A DNA stretch of 64,000 nt from Anagrus nilaparvatae (lineage: Eukaryota > Arthropoda > Insecta > Hymenoptera > Mymaridae): NCBI GenBank assembly GCA_022575985.1, contig JAKSXM010000137.1:19858001-19922000 (forward strand). The letters run 5' to 3'. Positions 60,401 through 64,000 of the stretch are shown here, piece after piece. Under the pieces are notes generated by a model, which saw only the letters and a program-made list of their open reading frames with translations, had not been told where the DNA came from and did not search any database. How positions within the stretch are numbered: position 1 is the stretch's first letter; the number at the start of each line of letters is the position of its first letter. Made by a program: the position numbers and the translations under genes.

Positions 60401-63400
60401 ATAATTATATAGTATACTTTATCAAATGAAGTGTATGTAAACTACCCTGTCAACATGAAAATACCGAATTGTCCGTACTAAACTACAAAAATGGCTCTTT
60501 CGTATTTTGTAAAATACTAAACAGCGTTATTAGTATTTTATAAAATTTTCATGAGCTCTACTGCGTTTACAAAATACTAAACATAGTCGTTTGAATTTTT
60601 AAAACTACCAACGACCTAATTTATAATTTTTCTCAAATTCGGTAACTGAAGCGTATTTTGTAAACTACAAACGAGGCTAAAATAAAGAATTATTATTATT
60701 ATTTTATAATTATTTATGAATTATAATAAGCCAACCATCATTTCTATTTTTTTAAATACGATTTATTAGTAAAAATGGTTCATTTGCCCACAATAGGCCT
60801 TTTTTGGTTATTTAGTATAGCAGTTTTTTTCGAATTTATAAGAATTTATAATCACCGTTTTTAAAATAACTAAAGCTACCCCTTAAAGAGGTGTTTTTGT
60901 TATTTTCGCACTCTGAGCGTCCAGGATATGCTCATACAGGTTTTGTGGGTCGCTAATGAAGAATTTGGACTCTTTTTTTGAGGTGAAATATTGATTATTT
61001 ATGAAAAAGAAGTCGAAATTCTTGATTAGCGACCCAAAAAACCTATATGGGCATATCCGGGATGCTCAAAGTGCGAAAATAGCAAATACACCCCTTTTAG
61101 GGGTAGTTTTAGCTATTTTAAGGGTGAAATATTGATTATTTATAAAAAAGAAGTCGAAATTCTTGATCAGCGACACAAAAAACCCGTATGGTGCAAATAT
61201 GAGCACTCAAAGTGCGAATATGTAAAAAAAACCCCAAGTTTTGGGGGTAGTTTTTGCAAATTTAGATTAAATTTTACAATAGTAGAGCAAATCTCGTGTT
61301 CGCCAGTGAAAATACAACCAAATTCGTATTTTGACTGAGGTATATTGCATAATTTTTGAATAAAGTTTTTACGTTTAGAATTTTTTGTCACATTTTGTCA
61401 CATGAAACTTATGTGCATATAGGGACGGCTATGTGGAAAAGGCCCTAATATGATTAATGAATTAATCTTTTTAAAAAGGGGGGAGGGGTAACGCAATTAG
61501 AATATTTTCGATTTAGGAACTTAAAATAATTTGGGTTTATAAGCACTAAGGTTAATTTCAATTATTATTTTAATTTGTAAATAAGAATAATAAACAGATC
61601 AAAACAAATAATTTTCAAAAAATTGATAAGCTTGATTATTATGTATAATAATAAATAATAATGAATTCATTAAATAATCTTTACAAGATAAAAAGTATTT
61701 AGCATTTAATTATGTTTACAATAAATAAACTGATATCTTTTAATTACACTTTTAATTACAATATTTTATTTTATTTCAGGCATCTAGTCCATTTGGTAGT
61801 AGGGAAAATTTAACGTCACCTCAATCACCAAATCATTCAACTCACGTTGATCATCCTCAAAAACCATATTCACAAGGTTTATAAAATAATTTAAAATTTT
61901 TTTTAAAACGTTCTAAGTTTTTAATAAAATATAAAATTTTAGAACCACCTCAAGTTAGATTAGAACGACCACATTCTCAGGCTAGCAGTGATGAGAATCA
62001 ATCTACGACTGATATGTTTTTAGATATGTTTACTAAGAAAAACAAAAATTTCCTCAGTAAATTAACGTCTTTTGATTCAGACGTATGTATTATTTTTTCT
62101 AAATACGTTTGAATCAAAAGACGTTAATTAATAATTTATTTTTTATTTTTTTACAGTCTAAGGGAGGAAGTAATGATGCTTTGTCAGCTGATGGTGGAAG
62201 TATTACAACTAATCCTGCGTTTAGACAAAATCATCAGGCATCATTTAGGAGCACTGTATCAGATAGTGAAGTTGAACAAGGCAATGTAAGCTTATTAGTC
62301 AACGTTTATTTATTTTATCGTAAATAATTGGTACCATCAATTTATCTTATTTAGTTTTCTCGACAAGCCAAACAACGAACTGGTAGTGTATGGTCAACTA
62401 GCAGATCTTCATTAAGTACATTCCGGGTAGCTGGTAATGTTTTTATGCCAAACACAACAAGTCCTAGCCCAGAAACAGCAAGGACTTACATTTTTGAAGG
62501 ACTAGTGGGTAAAGATAGAAACCCATTATGGGACCAGATGCAATTTTGGGAAGACGCGTTTTTAGATGCCGTTGCTCAAGAAAGAGATATGGTTGGTATG
62601 GATCAAGGACCCCGTGAAATGATGGAAAGGTAATAATTGATTTTATATTTTTATTTTAATAATTTTTTCGCTACTAGTACAGAGATATTATTAATTTAAT
62701 TTGTAATTTTAGGTACAAAAATCTTAGTGAAACTGAGAGACGTAGATTAGAACACGATGAAGATAGATTACTTTGTACACTTTTACATAATCTTACTGCA
62801 ATATTAGTAATGTTAAATGTCGAAAAGAGAGAGTTGACTCAAAAAGTGCGTCGTTTATTAGGAAAAAGTCACATAGGTCTTATTTATAGTCATGAATTAA
62901 ATCAACTTTTAGATCAAATAGCAAATCTGGTGAATAATTTTGATAAAAATTTAAATGTTAATAGATAATAATATTTTTTTCAATTATATTTTAGCACGGC
63001 AACGATATAGATTTAAAACCCTTAACATCGAGGCAAATGCATCGACAATCTTTTACAGTTCATGCAGGCCCCAATGCTGAGGGTGATCTCCGTTTTTTAG
63101 AAGTTAGACACGACGGCCTCGTTCTTCGCTCGGTGAACGGGGTTATCGTCGAACGCTGGTGGTATGAGCGCCTAGTCAATATGACTTACAGCCCACAAAC
63201 AAAAGTACTTTGTCTCTGGAGAAGAAATGGTGGACAAACGCAGTTACACAAATATTACACCAAAAAGGTAAAAAATTGTTAATTATCTTCGTCATAAATT
63301 AAAAATTATTTTAAAATCAAATATTACGTTTCAGTGTAAAGATTTGTACTACTGCATTAAAGACGCCATGGAAAAGGCAGCTGCCAGAGGCAGAGGTGTT

Positions 63401-63514
63401 AATGTAGATGCCGAACTTGGTGGTGAATTTCCCGTCCAAGACATGGTTACCAATGAGGGAGGTATTCTACAAGTTTGCATGGAGGGCATAGGCTTGCTTT
63501 TTGCCAACAGCAAG
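33455..63514 (+). CDS. MADD: MADD / Rab3 GDP-GTP exchange factor (DENN-domain protein), 27 coding exons, 3' end outside window
   Basis: DENN-domain exchange factor that activates Rab3/Rab27-type GTPases in vesicle traffic. Coding exons: 33455-33556, 37331-37499, 37558-37729, 38457-38619, 38766-38923, 38988-39291, 40259-40591, 41301-41333 (microexon), 41664-41785, 42199-42875, 43016-43251, 44854-45075, 50496-50843, 50902-50970, 51050-51250, 51316-51502, 51574-51660, 51742-51872, 52179-52337, 52407-52598, 61780-61876, 61943-62082, 62157-62285, 62355-62629, 62713-62929, 62995-63267, 63335-63514. All are GT..AG and phases agree, totalling 1792 codons. Family landmarks: start [17 protein letters not shown] (uDENN); cDENN from LPLELLGVD to [13 protein letters not shown]; dDENN near [20 protein letters not shown]; then [46 protein letters not shown], and the PH-like tail [13 protein letters not shown] to [10 protein letters not shown]. 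Exons 13-16 code a region without a close vertebrate counterpart. The last exon(s) are missing. Confidence 0.95.
33557..37330. other. MADD intron 1 (3.8 kb)
   Basis: AT-rich intron. Apart from the GC-rich retroposon-like island at 34740-35009 and a repeat-like patch at 35050-35250 (with partly inverted TTGCAAGGCCTATG and CATAGGCTATGCA words), nothing is recognised. Confidence 0.6.
34740..35009 (+). mobile_element. GC-rich open-frame island with poly-A tail in MADD intron 1
   Basis: Unlike its surroundings this stretch has balanced base composition. One frame is open for ~75 codons to a TAA at 34990-34992 and contains several Cys/His (ICGHAH, SKCRF, EHCVRK, FVCFADE). It ends in ATAAAATAA followed by a long A run. 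This is consistent with the 3' end of a retrotransposed transcript or a non-LTR element. No domain is recognised and no target duplication was found. Confidence 0.35.
40811..40923. mobile_element. ~110-bp MITE in MADD intron 7
   Basis: The left end GGGTGACTGTATCAATGGGT and the right end ATTGATACAGTTACCC are imperfect reverse complements, and the following GTTACC/GGTCAC blocks also pair. The 3-bp flanks are ambiguous, so the superfamily is not assigned. Confidence 0.6.
41301..41333 (+). CDS. MADD: 33-base in-frame microexon of MADD (exon 8)
   Basis: Preceded by the strongest polypyrimidine tract of the gene (about 41262-41300, CT-rich ending TTCGCAG) and followed by GTAAAT. It adds 11 residues ([11 protein letters not shown]) between exons 7 and 9, which already join in phase 0, so it can be included or skipped without a frame change. 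An overlapping donor two bases earlier would break the frame. If unspliced it runs to an in-frame TAA at 41361-41363. Confidence 0.65.
41808..42152. mobile_element. Tc1/mariner-like MITE, copy C, in MADD intron 9
   Basis: Starts AACTGTAAAAAGTAACTTTT and ends GAAAGTTACTTTTTACATTG, matching copies A and B, with the same AT-rich palindromic interior. The terminal bases and flanking TA have decayed, so this copy is older. It fills most of the 413-base intron between exons 9 and 10. Confidence 0.75.
47846..48002. mobile_element. ~157-bp MITE in MADD intron 12
   Basis: The left end AGTTATTTTAAAAAGTATAT and the right end AACTTTTTAAAATAACT are inverted copies. Inner blocks (CATTTCTC/GAGAAATC and GGTGAAATTTACC/GTAAATTTCACTT) also pair. 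No clear target duplication. Confidence 0.6.
49146..49316. mobile_element. ~170-bp hAT-like MITE with G-run
   Basis: The ends TAGTGGTGGATCCAG and GAATCCACCACTG are inverted copies, like hAT ends. An internal run of ten G (near 49170) faces a C-rich block near 49280. The 8-base flanks do not match, so the assignment rests on the ends alone. Confidence 0.5.
49333..49933. mobile_element. 601-bp element with ~200-bp terminal inverted repeats
   Basis: From TATGGGTAGATTTAAATGAA at the left to its near-complement ending CTACCGATA at the right, the two arms pair over about 200 bases with scattered differences. Matching blocks include CAAAACTGCCCC.. and the ACTACCAAAAATAAGTCAC / GTGACTTATTTTTGGTAGT pair. 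The centre has no transposase. A partial copy is at 14829-15160. Confidence 0.75.
51050..51250 (+). other. MADD: MADD exon 15: tandem heptad repeat region
   Basis: This exon encodes 67 residues. Five consecutive seven-residue units of the form K-(T/S/N)-x-x-E-(A/V/D)-(T/S/L) begin about eight codons in, after LTQQTK. Further Lys/Ser/Ala-rich sequence follows. It should form a long amphipathic helix or coiled coil. Together with exons 13, 14 and 16 it lies between the acidic Ser-rich linker after dDENN and the SSLIKHS motif. Confidence 0.6.
52439..52688. repeat. Source copy of a 250-bp exon/intron duplication
   Basis: Spans the last 160 bases of MADD exon 20 and the first 90 bases of intron 20. 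It is identical, as far as I can read, to 53011-53260 (offset 572). Confidence 0.9.
53011..53260 (+). pseudogene. MADD: Partial duplicate of MADD exon 20
   Basis: Perfect copy of 52439-52688. It lacks the true acceptor and first 11 codons of exon 20 but keeps the GTAAAT donor. An internal CCTTCAG could act as a weak acceptor giving a 150-base exon in frame (AVSHGLA..), so use as a cryptic exon is conceivable. It is more likely a non-functional recent duplication, or an assembly artefact. Confidence 0.8.
53990..55130. repeat. Locally repeated AT-rich units in MADD intron 20
   Basis: A block with AATTAATTATCAGATTCGAG, ATATCGAGTAAAAATC and TATAAGTACTTTCATGGAAA recurs near 54055, 54405 and 54955. 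A second block (AAATATTGTAGTTTTTTTAA then GGATCCAACT-like) occurs near 54165 and 54735. The units are roughly 560-590 bases apart with deletions. Looks like decayed tandem duplication. Confidence 0.6.
55900..56180. repeat. AAGTCC(C)TAAA..-type minisatellite with C-runs
   Basis: Repeated AAGTCCCTAAATCGATATTA-like units, followed by repeated TTTGACCCCCCCC and TTAAATAGGACAAATTT. The same family in other orientations or fragments is seen near 32080-32320, 39640-39790 and 61470-61560. Confidence 0.55.
57170..59258 (+). CDS. F-box/leucine-rich-repeat protein nested in MADD intron 20 (670 aa, 2 exons)
   Basis: The main exon is open but has no ATG near its beginning. A 13-base first exon (57170-57182, ATG AAT ACT GAA G) with a GTAAAC donor joins, across a 76-base intron, to an acceptor TATATAG at 57258, giving MNTEGNKFGG and then the long frame. 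Residues ~25-65 are an F-box ([21 protein letters not shown] then W..VVKLSW) of the same subfamily as the genes at 2949 and 15894. The rest is FBXL-type LRR, with four clear ~50-residue modules at about residues 250-460 (pattern KxIRKLxLxNVLI....LEELxL). It probably serves as an SCF substrate receptor; the target is unknown. It is transcribed in the same direction as its host gene. No signal peptide or membrane segment is seen. AATAAA-type sequence lies near 59467. Confidence 0.85.
60863..61262. repeat. Fold-back plus tandem repeat unit in MADD intron 20
   Basis: 60863-60965 is an imperfect reverse complement of 61016-61120 (for example TTCGCACTCTGAGC against GCTCAAAGTGCGAA). 60981-61120 is then repeated in tandem at 61121-61262 (GGTGAAATATTGATTATTTA.. 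AAGAAGTCGAAATTCTTGAT). So three copies of one ~100-140-base unit occur, the first inverted. Confidence 0.75.
62060..62129 (+). promoter_or_regulatory. MADD: Stem-loop burying the 5' splice site of MADD exon 22
   Basis: 62060-62086 pairs with 62103-62129 over 27 bases (26 Watson-Crick pairs and one G-U) around a 16-base loop. The stem includes the last 23 bases of exon 22 and its GTATGT donor at 62083-62088. In the pre-mRNA this would compete with U1 binding. It looks like an inverted copy of the exon end placed in the 74-base intron. Effect on splicing is inferred, not shown. Confidence 0.65.
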
Positions 63515-64000
63515 GTAAAGAATATTTTTTCTATATTATTTTATATATATGAAATAATTTATTTAATTTTTTACTGTCTTTTTTATTTTAACCCATTTGA
63601 TCAAACATTTTTTATTAATTTTTTTAAAATAATACTCAAATGCATACATTTTTATTTAAAAAATTTTTTAGATTTTAAAATTTGAACTTAAATTCCTATT
63701 TAATAATCTGTTAGTATCAATAAGAGTCAAATTTTGACATTAAAGAATAATTAATTAAGCGATTAGCTACAGTTGAAATTTTGGATGTAAAATTAGAGCT
63801 CAAGAATAAAGTTTCTTATAGTACGTGAATGCCTTTTAACCTTGGGTAATAATTTCAAGAAAATCCAGGCTAAATTATAGAAGAATCTTTATTCAAGCTT
63901 CAGTTTTACGTCCGAATGAACAAAATATTACGTTAGGTCTCAGATTGTTTTGGCTTTTGAAAATTTACAAAATTTAAAAGGGAGTCTGTTTTTGTCTTGA
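63515..64000. other. Start of MADD intron 27
   Basis: Begins GTAAAG after the AGC AAG codons. No further exon is visible before the window ends; the family's final segment (the stretch following the GGEFPVQD region) is therefore outside. Confidence 0.7.

Larger units (their letters stand above)
52599..61779. other. MADD intron 20 (9.2 kb), host intron of an F-box gene
   Basis: Holds the exon-20 partial copy, a GAGATC-rich stretch (53745-53815), local AT-rich repeats (53990-55130), a C-run repeat (55900-56180), the nested F-box/LRR gene and a fold-back/tandem repeat (60863-61262). Exons 20 and 21 join in phase 0. I saw no further MADD exon inside. Confidence 0.7.

Overview
The window is nuclear DNA of an animal, very AT-rich, with short spliceosomal introns (GT..AG) inside long ones. 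The two large host genes resemble insect versions of their families, so an insect with an AT-rich genome is the best guess; the order cannot be fixed from sequence alone. There are no prokaryotic operons, rRNA genes or CRISPR arrays. Most lines of coding potential outside the five gene models below are chance frames in AT-rich DNA.

Layout. 1-6.5 kb: repeat-rich DNA (a cysteine-rich transposon-protein remnant, a 0.84 kb element with perfect 132-bp inverted ends, several MITEs, and a pair of ~0.5 kb direct repeats) surrounding a single-exon F-box/LRR gene on the minus strand (2949-4610). 6.6-10.4 kb: a choline/ethanolamine phosphotransferase gene (CEPT1 type) in eight coding exons, plus a second, apparently mutually exclusive version of exon 5. 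10.4-15.9 kb: no gene, but a complex fold-back element and other repeats. 15.9-17.5 kb: a second F-box/LRR gene on the plus strand, about 91% identical to the first, so the pair is an inverted duplication around CEPT1. 17.6-33.4 kb: gene desert with MITEs, including a three-level nest (MITE inside a tRNA-derived SINE inside a Tc1/mariner-like MITE). 33.4-64.0 kb: the 5' 27 coding exons (1792 codons) of a MADD/Rab3-GEF gene, whose last exons lie beyond the window. Its 9.2 kb intron 20 contains a third F-box/LRR gene (57170-59258, same strand) and a perfect 250-bp copy of part of exon 20.

Functionally the host genes are unrelated: CEPT1 makes phosphatidylcholine/phosphatidylethanolamine in ER/Golgi membranes, and MADD is a DENN-domain exchange factor for Rab3-type GTPases in vesicle traffic. 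The three F-box/LRR genes belong to one local subfamily, probably substrate receptors of SCF ubiquitin ligases, and the close pair shows amino-acid changes concentrated in its C-terminal leucine-rich repeats. I did not find a convincing wholly new system. The points most worth a second look are the rapidly changing nested/duplicated F-box family, the CEPT1 alternative exon, the splice-site hairpin and exon duplication in MADD, and the nested transposons.
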